Source of the DNA: Chryseobacterium nepalense | GTDB taxonomy: Bacteria; Bacteroidota; Bacteroidia; Flavobacteriales; Weeksellaceae | Assembly (NCBI RefSeq): GCF_023195755.1 | Contig: NZ_CP096203.1 | Location: 1,612,001 to 1,676,000, forward strand | DNA length: 64,000 bases | Direction of reading: 5' to 3' | Shown: one piece after another, positions 44,045-53,516 of the stretch | Numbering within the stretch: the stretch's first letter is position 1 | How the letters are laid out: every line of letters begins with the position of its first letter | Notes under the pieces: model-generated | What the model saw: only the letters and a program-made list of their open reading frames with translations | Told to the model about the DNA's origin: nothing | The model's database searches: none | Made by a program: the position numbers and the translations under genes

Positions 44045-44317
44045 GGTTGAGGATTAGAGTGCATGAAAGTTTTTTGTGTTTGTGAAATTACTTTCAATTT
44101 TTAAATATTCCTGATTGATCAATGCATATTATCAATTTTGAAGCTAAACCTTTAACCTTAAAAACCTGCAACATAAATATAAATTTATCAATCCTGTAGC
44201 AATACAGGATTTTCTTTTGCAGTAACGATAATAATATTGTTACAATTTAACCGTTTATGAAAAATATTATCTAATAAATAATTATATTTGGAAAACGAAA
44301 ATATCAATTATAAAAAA

Positions 44318-45130
44318 ATGAGAAGAAACATTACTATCTTATTTGCTTTATTATCCATGACTTTGGCTTTCGGACAGGGAAAATACGGCAAATATCTTAG
44401 CTCCAAAAAACTTGCAATGGTGTATAAAAGTGTGAAGGATGCTGATAAAGAAGACTTTTATCAACAATACTATTGGCTGGTAAAAGCTGAGCAGCTGAAA
44501 ACATATCCTCACCTGAAAGAAATAAAGCCAAAAGTTTTATATGAATTTGTAAAGAAAGTTAACCCTCAGAATCCTACCAAAAAGCTTGATGACAGAGGAA
44601 AAGAGCTAAGAGAAACTGCAGAACTGTCTTTGAATCAATATTTCAAAAACAAGAACCTTGAGAACAACTCTGTTTTGATGTACAATCTTGAAACGTATGT
44701 AGATCCTTCAAAAGGACAATATTATACAAAGATTGATGCCGAAAAAATCAAGGAGCTGGTACCGAAAGAGCTTTTTGCTTTCAATTCCAACAACAGAAAT
44801 ACAGGAGAAGATACAACGTATTATCTGTGGATTGATAAAAAGAAAGACGATTTCAACATCGTGAGCATCATTCCGGATGAAAAAGAGAATAAAGCTTTCT
44901 ATGCAAGATTAAAGCAGTATCTTCCAAGTTACAAATTCTCGAAATATGTTCCTTCCGTAAAAAAAGGTACCAAAACAGACAGAACGGATGCAGAATATTA
45001 TTACATTATGCCATTTGAGCAAAATACCGACAACATCGAGTACAAAACAAAAGATTTCAAAACCTTTGAACTGAGCCAGTACAGAAAAGCCGGCGAAGAG
45101 TGGAAAGGGGTTGAAAAACCAAGAAAATAA
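44318..45130 (+). CDS. Hypothetical secreted protein (270 aa)
   Basis: The ATG at 44318 gives a signal peptide (MRRNITILFALLSMTLAFGQG). An upstream TTG at 44288 overlaps a TATATTTG promoter box (44283-44290), so it cannot be the start. The mature protein is rich in lysine and tyrosine, with two similar-looking segments of alternating charged and aromatic residues, and two blocks of DxxK-type charge clusters. There is no cysteine and no enzyme motif. I do not recognise the family. It is monocistronic with a terminator directly after it. Probably periplasmic or outer-surface. Confidence 0.7.
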   Translation: MRRNITILFALLSMTLAFGQGKYGKYLSSKKLAMVYKSVKDADKEDFYQQYYWLVKAEQLKTYPHLKEIKPKVLYEFVKKVNPQNPTKKLDDRGKELRETAELSLNQYFKNKNLENNSVLMYNLETYVDPSKGQYYTKIDAEKIKELVPKELFAFNSNNRNTGEDTTYYLWIDKKKDDFNIVSIIPDEKENKAFYARLKQYLPSYKFSKYVPSVKKGTKTDRTDAEYYYIMPFEQNTDNIEYKTKDFKTFELSQYRKAGEEWKGVEKPRK

Positions 45131-45134
45131 AATC

Positions 45135-45168
45135 AAAGTCCTGCGGAAATCTGCAGGACTTTTTTAGT
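45135..45168 (+). terminator. Terminator after the 44318-45130 gene
   Basis: AAAGTCCTGC (45135-45144) pairs perfectly with GCAGGACTTT (45153-45162), followed by T. Confidence 0.85.
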
Positions 45169-45304
45169 GGTTTAAAAATTATAAAAAGTCTCCTGATACT
45201 AATTTTTTAAAATAAATAAATCCAAAGGAATAAATATTGCTGTAAACACTACCATTTTAATTCTTTGAACCAAACAAATCTGGATAATTCCAGTATCAGA
45301 AACA

Positions 45305-46708
45305 ATGTCAGAAGCCGTTTCGCAACCTAATTCGATAAAGAAAATATTACCGCTGATCTTAGCAACCGCAATCTTTATGCAGATGCTGGATTCCACTGTT
45401 CTCAACACTTCACTTCCGGCTATTGCAAGGGATCTGAAGGAATCCCCCCTGAATATGCAGAATGCCATTATCAGCTATGTTTTAACGCTGGCCGTATTCA
45501 TGCCGGCAAGCGGATTTCTGGCAGACAGGTTCGGGACCAAAAAGATTTTCATCACATCCATCATATTATTCAGTCTCGGTTCCCTTTTCTGTGCCCTTTC
45601 ACAAAACCTTACCCATTTGGTTATTTCGAGGGTGATACAAGGAATCGGCGGGAGTCTCATGACACCGGTTGGAAAACTGGCGCTTATTAAAACATTCGAC
45701 AAAAATGAATTGCTTAAAGCCATGAACTTTGCTATTATCCCCGCTCTTATCGGTCCGGTTCTTGGCCCGCTCGTTGGAGGTTATATGGTAGATTACCTTT
45801 CCTGGCACTGGATTTTTCTCATTAACATACCGATTGGCATTCTTGGGGTAACATTAGGATTAAAATTCATGCCCAATTATAAATCCGCAGATGTGGATTT
45901 CGATTTAAAAGGCTTCCTGATTTTTGCAGCAGCTTCTCTCCTTCTTTCCATTTCTCTTGAGCTCTTCGGAGACCTTCAGAATACGACGCCCGTTCTTATT
46001 GTTTTCATATTGGGGTTTCTTTTCATGTATTACTATTACCGTCATGCGAAAAGAGATAACAGTCCTATTTTCCCGTTAAATTTATTCCAAGTAAGAACTT
46101 TCAGGGTAGGAATTGTTGGAAATCTTGCTACCAGACTGGGAATCAGTTCTGTTCCATTATTATTACCATTAATGATTCAGATTGCGTACGGACAATCTGC
46201 CGTCACCTCAGGATGGATCATTGCTCCGATGGCCCTTACCGCGATCTTCGGAAAATCATATGTCATTAAAATATTAGACAAATTCGGGTACCGGCAGACA
46301 CTTATGATCAACACTTTCATTATCGGCACACTGATCTGCTTACTCGCTATTCCGGACATCAATACTTCCCTGTACTGGTTTGTGCCTATTATTGCGGTAT
46401 TGGGATTCTTCAACTCGATTCAGTTTACTTCAATGAATACCATTTCCATTGCAGATCTCCGAAACTTCCAGACCAGCAGCGGAAATTCGCTTTTATCCGT
46501 CAATCAGCAGCTGGCTATCGGATTTGGAATCGCTTTCGGACTGATTGTTTTAAAGATTTTTGAAAGTACCGATCTTATTCATGGTGAGCCGCATAATGCC
46601 TTCCGGTATACATTTCTTACCATAGGCATTCTTACGATTATTTCCGGTTTTGTTTTCAGAAGACTTCATATTTCGGATGGAAAAAACATGAAATCGAAGG
46701 AAGACTAA
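45305..46708 (+). CDS. MFS drug/proton antiporter (DHA2 family)
   Basis: A 467-residue inner-membrane transporter. It has the DHA2 landmarks QMLDSTVLNTSLPAIARDL in helix 1, motif A GFLADRFGTKKIF in the first cytosolic loop and antiporter motif C LIGPVLGPLVGGYMVDYLSWHWIFLINIPIG in helix 5. About 14 hydrophobic helices can be counted. Related proteins (EmrB, MdtD) export drugs, dyes or metabolites using the proton gradient. No periplasmic adaptor or TolC-like gene is adjacent, so it likely acts alone in the inner membrane. The substrate is unknown. Confidence 0.9.
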   Translation: MSEAVSQPNSIKKILPLILATAIFMQMLDSTVLNTSLPAIARDLKESPLNMQNAIISYVLTLAVFMPASGFLADRFGTKKIFITSIILFSLGSLFCALSQNLTHLVISRVIQGIGGSLMTPVGKLALIKTFDKNELLKAMNFAIIPALIGPVLGPLVGGYMVDYLSWHWIFLINIPIGILGVTLGLKFMPNYKSADVDFDLKGFLIFAAASLLLSISLELFGDLQNTTPVLIVFILGFLFMYYYYRHAKRDNSPIFPLNLFQVRTFRVGIVGNLATRLGISSVPLLLPLMIQIAYGQSAVTSGWIIAPMALTAIFGKSYVIKILDKFGYRQTLMINTFIIGTLICLLAIPDINTSLYWFVPIIAVLGFFNSIQFTSMNTISIADLRNFQTSSGNSLLSVNQQLAIGFGIAFGLIVLKIFESTDLIHGEPHNAFRYTFLTIGILTIISGFVFRRLHISDGKNMKSKED

Positions 46709-47228
46709 AAAAATTTATAATTAGATGGAAATTTCAGCTTGTAGTTGAGCTCCTATTCTCATTAATTAATTTCTAAATTTCTTCAGTATAAAAGCTTAAA
46801 CAGACGTTATAAAAAACTCCGGTTGCTAACATCCGGAGGTCGATTCTTGCTCGACATACTTTAATATTTTAGTGATACATCATAACAAGAATAATGCAAG
46901 GCGGGCATTAAGAGCTGTTTAAATACATAAGGTATAGCATTCACTTACTTAAATATTACCACACATCAATATACTCAGCCTGCGTTTCCCTTACCTTTGC
47001 TTTATAATATCAATATTATGGCTGCTGAACCGATCTATGATTAAGACTCTTTTATAATAAATGCAAGAGGAAAAATTATGCATGTTTTAGAAGATTATAA
47101 CCTAGGAAGATTCGGTTGTCTGTGGCATTAATTTAACTTAAAATTCAAATCCGTTTATTATTTTTCCTATTTTTATGGAAAATGTTTACTGATTTCAGTA
47201 CTATCAGCTTATTAAAAATTAATATATC
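46709..47228. other. Gene-poor region with minus-strand terminator and short fragment
   Basis: About 520 bp without a sound gene. A hairpin CTCCGG/CCGGAG (46817-46822, 46833-46838) with AAAAAA on its left would act as a terminator for a minus-strand transcript that has no visible gene. A small stem GTCGA/TCGAC follows at 46839-46855. On the plus strand, near 47018-47131, one frame reads MAAEPIYD, stop, DSFIINARGKIMHVLEDYNLGRFGCLWH, stop: coding-like but broken. This may be a decayed gene; no family is recognised. Confidence 0.4.
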
Positions 47229-48131
47229 ATGTCAAATATCGGACTTATTATAGAAGAAAAATCTGCAGACATAGGAAATTTTCTGGTGGGCAGGCTTTTA
47301 CCTTTTCGTGAAAAAAGAGCAGTCGGGCCTTTTGTTTTTATAGACCACATGGGACCTGCCGAATTGAAAGATTATCAAAATTTAGATGTTCCGCCACATC
47401 CGCATATCGGGCTTTCAACATTAACCTATCTTCTGGAAGGTTCTATTTTCCACAGAGACAGCGTGGGTAGCGCCATTGAAATACAACCGGGAGCCGTCAA
47501 CTGGATGACCGCCGGAAAAGGCGTTGTGCATTCTGAAAGAACTCCCGAGTATCTGAGACATTCTGACAAGAGACTTCACGGTTTCCAGATCTGGGTAGGC
47601 CTACCGAAACATCTTGAACAATCAGAACCTACCTTCCATCATATTGAAGCAGATGAAATTCCGGCTTGGGAAGAAGATGGTATACAATATAAACTGATCG
47701 CAGGTGAAGCATTCGGAAGAAAATCTCCGGTTCCCGTTCACAGTAAGCTGTTTTTTATTGAAATTAAAACAAAAGATGCAAAAAAAATAAGCATCGGAAA
47801 AGATCTTTACGGAGAAGCAGCCATGTATGTATTGGACGGAACAGTTTCTACCGACGGAAATTCGTATGGTTCCAAGCAGCTCATGATTGCGAAAGATACC
47901 AAACTCTGCGAGTTTGATATGAGTGAAAACGGAACAGTATATCTTTTCGGAGGTGAACCTTTCGACGAGGAACGTTTTATATTCTGGAATTTTGTAAATT
48001 CAGACAGAGAACTCATTGAGCAGGCAAAAGTAAACTGGAATGACCAAAACCATGAAGCTTTTCCTTTGGTTCCGGGAGACGAAGAAGATTATGTACCGCT
48101 TCCGAAAGCCATTTTAAACAGAAAACCATAG
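47229..48131 (+). CDS. Pirin family protein
   Basis: A 300-residue bicupin. The N-terminal cupin holds the metal-binding pattern PFVFIDHMGPAELKDYQNLDVPPHPHIGLSTLTYLLEGSIFHRDS, with His ligands in PPHPHIG and later GKGVVHSE. The C-terminal cupin shows KLFFIEIKTKDAKKISIGKDLYGEAAMYVLDG. Bacterial pirins are often quercetinase-like or act on redox metabolites. It is the first gene of a short operon with an FMN reductase, OsmC and GNAT gene, all consistent with handling of oxidants or electrophiles. Confidence 0.93.
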   Translation: MSNIGLIIEEKSADIGNFLVGRLLPFREKRAVGPFVFIDHMGPAELKDYQNLDVPPHPHIGLSTLTYLLEGSIFHRDSVGSAIEIQPGAVNWMTAGKGVVHSERTPEYLRHSDKRLHGFQIWVGLPKHLEQSEPTFHHIEADEIPAWEEDGIQYKLIAGEAFGRKSPVPVHSKLFFIEIKTKDAKKISIGKDLYGEAAMYVLDGTVSTDGNSYGSKQLMIAKDTKLCEFDMSENGTVYLFGGEPFDEERFIFWNFVNSDRELIEQAKVNWNDQNHEAFPLVPGDEEDYVPLPKAILNRKP

Positions 48132-48145
48132 GACGAAAATAAACT

Positions 48146-48679
48146 ATGAAAATATTAGCATTTGCAGGAAGCACTTCTTCCACCTCCATCAACAGAGAGC
48201 TTGTAAAGTTTGTGTTGAAAGATTTTCAGGATGACGAGATTAATTTAATTGATTTAAATGACTTCGACATGCCCGTGTTTTCCGTAGACCGAGAAAAAAA
48301 GGGGTTTCCGGATGAAGCGCATCATTTTTTAAAGGTTATTGAAGAATGTGATGCCATTATCTGTTCCCTGGCGGAACACAACAGATCATACAGCGCTGCA
48401 TTTAAAAATGTATTCGACTGGGCTTCAAGAATTAATGTAAAAGTTTTCCAGAATAAGCCAATGCTTCTGATGTCTACCTCGCCCGGAGGGTATGGTGGCG
48501 GAAATGTTATGAATACGGCAAAAACATTTTTTCCACAGTTCGGCGCCGATGTAAAAGAAACTTTTTCACTGCCGAAATTTTACGAGAATTTTGATATGGA
48601 AAGCGGTGTTATTGATCCTTTAATGCGAAAAGATCTAAAAGATAAAATCAGTAGCTTTAAAGCACAGATAAATAATTAA
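48146..48679 (+). CDS. NADPH-dependent FMN reductase (flavodoxin-like)
   Basis: A 177-residue flavodoxin-fold reductase. The phosphate-binding loop is FAGSTSSTSINREL, followed by INLIDLNDFDMPVFSVDREK and the family signature CSLAEHNRSYSAAFKNVFDWASR (normally a ...PEYNxSxPxxLKNxxDW pattern). MLLMSTSPGGYGGGNVMNTAK lines the flavin site. Such enzymes reduce FMN, quinones or azo compounds with NADPH. The gene follows the pirin gene by 14 bp and precedes osmC by 7 bp. Confidence 0.9.
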   Translation: MKILAFAGSTSSTSINRELVKFVLKDFQDDEINLIDLNDFDMPVFSVDREKKGFPDEAHHFLKVIEECDAIICSLAEHNRSYSAAFKNVFDWASRINVKVFQNKPMLLMSTSPGGYGGGNVMNTAKTFFPQFGADVKETFSLPKFYENFDMESGVIDPLMRKDLKDKISSFKAQINN

Positions 48680-48686
48680 ACAGACA

Positions 48687-49085
48687 ATGGCTATAACCGT
48701 AAAAGCTAGTTTAGGCAAAGAAAAGTACTACACCGAAGTTATCGCCGGTGAAAACACCCTGATTACCGACGAGCCGTTGGATAAAGGTGGCGGAAACAAA
48801 GGTTTCAATCCTTTTGAAATCCTGGCTACTTCGCTCGCAAGCTGTACTGCAGCAACCCTCAGAATGTATATCGACAGGAAAGAATGGAATATTGATACCA
48901 TTAACGTAGAAGTGGAGCTTGAAAATTTCCCTTTAACCAAAAGAGCAATTTTCAAAAGAGATATTACTTTTGAAGGAATAATCCCCGATGAAGAACAGAT
49001 TAAAAGACTCAGGGCCATTGCTGATGCATGTCCTATTCATAAAATATTAACCAACGATATTGAAATATTAACCAAATTTTCATAG
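48687..49085 (+). CDS. OsmC family peroxidase
   Basis: A 132-residue OsmC/Ohr-fold protein. The two redox cysteines are in LATSLASCTAATLRMYIDRK and IADACPIHKILTND, at the positions used to reduce organic hydroperoxides. It is cytosolic. Its place between the FMN reductase gene and the GNAT gene, at 7 and 1 bp spacing, marks a tight operon concerned with oxidant or electrophile defence. Confidence 0.93.
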   Translation: MAITVKASLGKEKYYTEVIAGENTLITDEPLDKGGGNKGFNPFEILATSLASCTAATLRMYIDRKEWNIDTINVEVELENFPLTKRAIFKRDITFEGIIPDEEQIKRLRAIADACPIHKILTNDIEILTKFS

Positions 49086-49086
49086 T

Positions 49087-49386
49087 ATGATTGAAGTAAA
49101 ACAAAGCAACAACGAAAAAAACGGAAATTTTGAAGCGTTTATAGATGGTAAACGTGCAGGTTTAATGACCTATACCTGGGCAGGAGAAGAAAGATTCATT
49201 ATTGATCATACTGAAGTGGAAGAAGCCTATAACGGAAAAGGCGTTGGCAAAGAAATGCTTCTGGCTGCGGTAGACTTTGCAAGAAAAAACGGAAAAACCA
49301 TTATTCCACTCTGTCCTTTTGCAAAAGCTACTTTCCAGAAACATGAGGAGCTTCAGGATGTTCTGGTAAATCAGGCACAGGCATAG
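49087..49386 (+). CDS. Small GNAT N-acetyltransferase (YjdJ/NATD1-like)
   Basis: A 99-residue GNAT-fold protein. The core EERFIIDHTEVEEAYNGKGVGKEMLLAAVDFARKNGKTIIPLCPFAKATFQKHEELQDVL is the signature of the short YjdJ/GCN5L-type family: acetyl-CoA loop Q/GxGxG as NGKGVGK and a conserved LCPFAKATFxKH. Substrates are unknown. It is the last gene of the pirin operon, starting 1 bp after osmC, and is followed by a terminator. Confidence 0.9.
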   Translation: MIEVKQSNNEKNGNFEAFIDGKRAGLMTYTWAGEERFIIDHTEVEEAYNGKGVGKEMLLAAVDFARKNGKTIIPLCPFAKATFQKHEELQDVLVNQAQA

Positions 49387-49428
49387 GATGATTAAGGCTG
49401 AGACTTATTCAACCTTAATTTAAAAACT

Positions 49429-49459
49429 ACCTTCCAGAGTAAATCCGGAAGGTTTTTTA
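49429..49459 (+). terminator. Terminator after the pirin operon
   Basis: ACCTTCC (49429-49435) pairs with GGAAGGT (49447-49453), followed by TTTTT. Confidence 0.8.
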
Positions 49460-49517
49460 TTTTTTTAAGCAGAATATAAAAAAACTATATTTGCTAAAAT
49501 TTTAATTTAAACAGAAC

Positions 49518-50957
49518 ATGTCTCCGATTATTTTATTATCCATTATCATCATCTACTTCGCATTGCTGCTCTGGGTAGCATACAAAACAGGAAAAGGAAG
49601 TGATAATGAGAGTTTCTTTATAGGAAACCGTAAAAGTAACTGGATGCTGGTTGCCTTCGGAATGATCGGAACTTCTTTATCGGGAGTTACCTTTGTGAGT
49701 GTTCCCGGAGCCGTGGGGAATGACAAGTTTTCTTATTTACAGATTACATTAGGCTATCTCATTGGTTACATTGTTGTTGCCTATGTTCTTCTACCCTTGT
49801 ATTACAGGCTGAAACTGACCTCCATTTATGGCTATCTTCAGCAGAGAATGGGACAGCTTTCTTATAAATCCGGTGCTTGGATCTTTATTGTTTCAAGACT
49901 GGTTGGTGCAACGGCGAGGTTATACCTTGTTGTAAATATTCTTCAGGTTTCTATTCTGGACAGTCTGGGTGTTCCTTTTATCGTTACTACCCTTATTATC
50001 TTAGGAATGATTATTCTTTACACGTATGAAGGGGGCGTGAAAACCATCGTCTGGACAGATACCCTGCAGACTTCCTGCATGCTTTTAGGACTGATAATCT
50101 GTACGGTTTATATGCTGAACCATCTCGGATTAAGCATTGGTGACAGTTTTACGGCAATGAATGAAAAAGGCTACACGAAAATTTTTGATTTTGATCCGAA
50201 TCAGAAAAGTTTCTTTATTAAACAAATTCTGGCCGGAGCTTTTATTACAATTACCATGACAGGAATTGATCAGGAAATGATGCAGAAAAGCCTTTCTGTA
50301 ACCAGACTGAAAGATTCTCAGAAAAATATGGTTACTTTAGGTTTCATCTTGTTAGGAGTTATTTCATTGTTTCTTTATATGGGAGGCCTTCTTCATCTTT
50401 ACGGTGCACAGGAAAGTGTTTCCAGCGCAGGCGACCAGCTGTTTCCGGATATTGCCCTAAATCATATGCCACCATTTATATCAATCATCTTTATTATTGC
50501 TCTTATTTCGGCTTTATTTCCAAGTGCGGACGGTGCGATGACGGCACTTACCTCATCACTTTGCATTGATATTTTCGGAATTCGGGAAAAAACGCAGTGG
50601 GACGACAGCAAGAAGGAGAAATTCAGAAAAAACATTCACCTTTTGGTTGCTTTGTCTTTTTTAATAATGGTTATTATTTTTAAAGTCATTAATGATAATT
50701 CGATGATCGGATTAATCCTTAAGCTTGCCGGATTTACGTACGGACCACTTTTAGGTTTATTTGCGTTCGGAATTTTCACAAAATATAAAGTGAAGGACAA
50801 GCTGGTTCCATTTGTCTGTATCGCCGCGCCGGTGATTTCTTTTCTTATCGACAAGTATCAGGAAAAACTCTTCGGAGAGTTTAAAATCGGGCTTGAACTT
50901 TTAATCATTAATGGCCTGCTTACTTTCATAGGACTTTGGCTGATCAGAAGAAAATAA
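49518..50957 (+). CDS. Sodium:solute symporter (SSS family)
   Basis: A 479-residue inner-membrane transporter with about 13 helices. Typical SSS features are NRKSNWMLVAFGMIGTSLSGVTFVSVPGAVG in helix 1 and the unwound region, TYEGGVKTIVWTDTLQTSCML (the conserved GGxxxVxWTDxxQ motif), ITMTGIDQEMMQKSLSVTRLKDSQK and ISALFPSADGAMTALTSSLCIDIF. It moves a solute with sodium; the substrate (sugar, amino acid, sialic acid or other) is not shown. A TATATTTG promoter box lies at 49486-49493. Confidence 0.92.
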   Translation: MSPIILLSIIIIYFALLLWVAYKTGKGSDNESFFIGNRKSNWMLVAFGMIGTSLSGVTFVSVPGAVGNDKFSYLQITLGYLIGYIVVAYVLLPLYYRLKLTSIYGYLQQRMGQLSYKSGAWIFIVSRLVGATARLYLVVNILQVSILDSLGVPFIVTTLIILGMIILYTYEGGVKTIVWTDTLQTSCMLLGLIICTVYMLNHLGLSIGDSFTAMNEKGYTKIFDFDPNQKSFFIKQILAGAFITITMTGIDQEMMQKSLSVTRLKDSQKNMVTLGFILLGVISLFLYMGGLLHLYGAQESVSSAGDQLFPDIALNHMPPFISIIFIIALISALFPSADGAMTALTSSLCIDIFGIREKTQWDDSKKEKFRKNIHLLVALSFLIMVIIFKVINDNSMIGLILKLAGFTYGPLLGLFAFGIFTKYKVKDKLVPFVCIAAPVISFLIDKYQEKLFGEFKIGLELLIINGLLTFIGLWLIRRK

Positions 50958-51114
50958 TATTATTTATTCAAATTAATTGGTATTTACTTATCATTTTCAA
51001 ATGAAAATAAAGTCCGTGATAAAAATTTAAAATTATACTTTATCAGATCATTAATTATAAAACCGGCTTACCTTTACTTAAAAATACTTATCATTAAAAA
51101 TACGCTAAAAGATT

Positions 51115-51141
51115 AAAATCCGGACACAGATCCGGGTTTTT
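51115..51141 (+). terminator. Hairpin upstream of the transketolase operon
   Basis: AAAATCCGGA (51115-51124) pairs with TCCGGGTTTT (51131-51140), one wobble, followed by T. It lies 158 bp after the symporter gene, before a TAGATTTG promoter box (51169-51176). The bases between 50958 and 51114 hold no gene. Confidence 0.65.
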
Positions 51142-51197
51142 ACATTTCCGTAAGCCATTTAAAAATTGTAGATTTGTGTGCATATAAATTCTAAGCA

Positions 51198-52049
51198 ATG
51201 AGTAAAAGCATCGAAGAGTTGAAATCTCTTACTACACAAATCAGAAGAGACATTTTAAGAATGGTTCACGCTGTGAATTCCGGTCATCCAGGTGGAAGCT
51301 TAGGTTGTACCGAATTTTTCACAGCCCTTTACGGAAAAGTGATGAACTATAAACTTCCTTTCACGATGAAAGGTAAGAATGAAGACCATTTCTATCTTTC
51401 GAACGGACATATTTCTCCGGTATTCTATTCTACTTTGGCAAGGTTCGGATTTTTCCCGGTGGACGAATTAAAAACTTTCAGAAAATTAGATTCCAGATTA
51501 CAGGGACACCCTACGACTCATGAAGGGCTTCCGGGGATCAGAGTAGCTTCCGGTTCTTTGGGACAGGGACTTTCCGTTGCTCTCGGTGTAGCTCAGGGTA
51601 AGAAATTGGATGGGGATAACTCTTTAGTATATACTTTACAGGGAGACGGAGAATTGCAGGAAGGCCAAAACTGGGAGGCTTTTATGTATGCAGCTTCCAA
51701 AAAAGTAGACAATATCATTTCTACTATTGATTATAACGGACAGCAAATTGATGGAAGTACAGAGAATGTGCTTTCATTAGGAAATCTTCATGCCAAGCTG
51801 GAAGCTTTCGGGTGGATGGTTCTTGAAGAGAAAAACGGTAACGATCTTGAAGCGGTAATTGCCATTCTTGAAAAAGCAAAAACCGAAACCGGAAAGGGTA
51901 AACCTATTGCTATTATTCTTCATACAATCATGGGGAATGGAGTAGATTACATGATGGGAACTCACGCCTGGCATGGAAAAGCACCAAATGACGAGCAATT
52001 GGACACGGCTTTCAAACAATTATATTTAGAAGCTCCGGCTGATTATTAA
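51198..52049 (+). CDS. Transketolase, N-terminal subunit
   Basis: A 283-residue protein corresponding to the thiamine-diphosphate binding half of transketolase. It has MVHAVNSGHPGGSLGCTEF, the diphosphate-binding GDGELQEGQNWEAFMYA with Mg ligand positions, IDYNGQQIDG and HTIMGNGVDYMMGTHAWHGKAPND. The other half is encoded by the next gene 53 bp downstream, so together they make a split transketolase, as is common in Bacteroidota and archaea. It serves the non-oxidative pentose phosphate pathway. Confidence 0.95.
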   Translation: MSKSIEELKSLTTQIRRDILRMVHAVNSGHPGGSLGCTEFFTALYGKVMNYKLPFTMKGKNEDHFYLSNGHISPVFYSTLARFGFFPVDELKTFRKLDSRLQGHPTTHEGLPGIRVASGSLGQGLSVALGVAQGKKLDGDNSLVYTLQGDGELQEGQNWEAFMYAASKKVDNIISTIDYNGQQIDGSTENVLSLGNLHAKLEAFGWMVLEEKNGNDLEAVIAILEKAKTETGKGKPIAIILHTIMGNGVDYMMGTHAWHGKAPNDEQLDTAFKQLYLEAPADY

Positions 52050-52053
52050 TTAC

Positions 52054-52081
52054 AAGTAATAAGTAATTGATAATAAGTAAT
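52054..52081 (+). repeat. Four tandem heptamers
   Basis: AAGTAAT at 52054, 52061 and 52075 with TGATAAT at 52068: four units of 7 bp in the gap between the two transketolase genes. No function is evident. Confidence 0.5.
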
Positions 52082-52102
52082 CTTAATTAATAATTAGAAA
52101 AA

Positions 52103-53050
52103 ATGAAATTTACATATACAGAAAAAAAAGATACACGTTCAGGATTCGGAGCCGGATTGGCTGAGCTTGCAGATAAAAACCCAAATGTTGTTGCACTTTG
52201 CGCAGACCTTATCGGATCTTTAAAAATGGAGAAATTCATTGAAAAAGCCCCTGAAAGATTTTTCCAGGTAGGTATCGCGGAAGCGAATATGATGGGCCTT
52301 GCCGCAGGATTGAGCATCACTGGAAAAATTCCTTTTACGGGAACTTTCGCCAACTTTTCAACTTCGAGAGTGTATGACCAGATTCGTCAGTCTATCGCGT
52401 ATTCCAATAAAAATGTAAAAATCTGTGCTTCCCACGCAGGTCTTACTTTAGGAGAAGACGGCGCTACGCACCAGGTTTTGGAAGACATCGGAATGATGAA
52501 AATGCTTCCCGGAATGACGGTAATCAATCCTTGTGATTACAACCAGACCAAAGCGGCTACCATTGCTATTGCTGAGCATGAAGGTCCTGTTTATTTAAGA
52601 TTCGGAAGACCAACTGTTCCGGTTTTTATTCCTGAAGATATGCCTTTCGAAATTGGAAAAGGAATTATGCTTCAGGAAGGAACTGATGTGACAATTGTTG
52701 CAACAGGTCACCTGGTTTGGGAATCTCTTGTTGCTGCAGATGAGCTTGAAAAAGAAGGCATTTCTTGTGAGGTGATCAATATTCACACGATCAAGCCTCT
52801 TGATGAAGAAATCATCTTAAAATCGGTTGAAAAAACAGGAAAAATCGTAACGGCTGAGGAACATAATTATCTTGGAGGAATGGGAGAATCTATTGCCGGA
52901 ATGCTTGCCAGAAGAAGACCTACAAGACAGGAATTCGTAGCGGTGAATGACACTTTCGGAGAGTCTGCGACACCTGCTGAACTGATGAAAAAATATAAGA
53001 TTGATTCGGCTGCCGTGAAAGAAGCGGTGAAAAGAATTTTAGATAAATAA
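52103..53050 (+). CDS. Transketolase, C-terminal subunit
   Basis: A 315-residue protein holding the pyrimidine-binding and C-terminal domains. Landmarks are [74 protein letters not shown] (Glu of the thiamine site in GIAEANM) and [12 protein letters not shown]. It pairs with the upstream subunit. A terminator of a 10-bp stem follows at 53071. Confidence 0.95.
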   Translation: MKFTYTEKKDTRSGFGAGLAELADKNPNVVALCADLIGSLKMEKFIEKAPERFFQVGIAEANMMGLAAGLSITGKIPFTGTFANFSTSRVYDQIRQSIAYSNKNVKICASHAGLTLGEDGATHQVLEDIGMMKMLPGMTVINPCDYNQTKAATIAIAEHEGPVYLRFGRPTVPVFIPEDMPFEIGKGIMLQEGTDVTIVATGHLVWESLVAADELEKEGISCEVINIHTIKPLDEEIILKSVEKTGKIVTAEEHNYLGGMGESIAGMLARRRPTRQEFVAVNDTFGESATPAELMKKYKIDSAAVKEAVKRILDK

Positions 53051-53070
53051 TTTTTTTTCGAATTATACAT

Positions 53071-53094
53071 AAAAGCATCCTTTTGGATGCTTTT
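53071..53094. terminator. Bidirectional terminator
   Basis: AAAAGCATCC (53071-53080) and GGATGCTTTT (53085-53094) are perfect arms with a TTTT loop, between the convergent transketolase and DUF1348 genes. Confidence 0.9.
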
Positions 53095-53099
53095 ATTAT

Positions 53100-53513
53100 T
53101 TAGATGAACTTTCGGTCTTCTTCTTTGATAGCTAAATCGTTGATGCTTGCGAATCTTTTTTTCATAAGGCCATTTTCATCAAATTCCCAGTTTTCATTTC
53201 CGTACGCCCGAAACCAGTTTCCTTCTTTATTCTGATATTCATACTCGAAACGTACAGCAATACGGTTGTCTGTATGCGCCCAATATTCTTTTTTCAGCTT
53301 ATAATTAAACTCTTTTTGCCATTTGCTGCTGAGAAACCTTACAATTTCTTCCCTCCCATTGACAAATTGGTCCCTGTTTCTCCACTCACTATCAGTGGTG
53401 TAAGCTTTGGAAACTTTTTCAGGGTCCTGGCTGTTCCAGGCATCTTCTGCTAACTGAATCTTTTCCAATGCTGTTTCAAGCGTAAAAGGCGGAAGCGGAT
53501 GTTTTTGTTCCAT
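53100..53513 (-). CDS. NTF2-like DUF1348 family protein
   Basis: A 137-residue protein of the SnoaL/NTF2-like fold: [58 protein letters not shown], then [41 protein letters not shown]. This is the DUF1348 pattern. The activity is unknown. It follows the TetR regulator by 3 bp and must be co-transcribed; the regulator probably controls it. Confidence 0.9.
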   Translation of the reverse strand: MEQKHPLPPFTLETALEKIQLAEDAWNSQDPEKVSKAYTTDSEWRNRDQFVNGREEIVRFLSSKWQKEFNYKLKKEYWAHTDNRIAVRFEYEYQNKEGNWFRAYGNENWEFDENGLMKKRFASINDLAIKEEDRKFI

Positions 53514-53516
53514 AAT

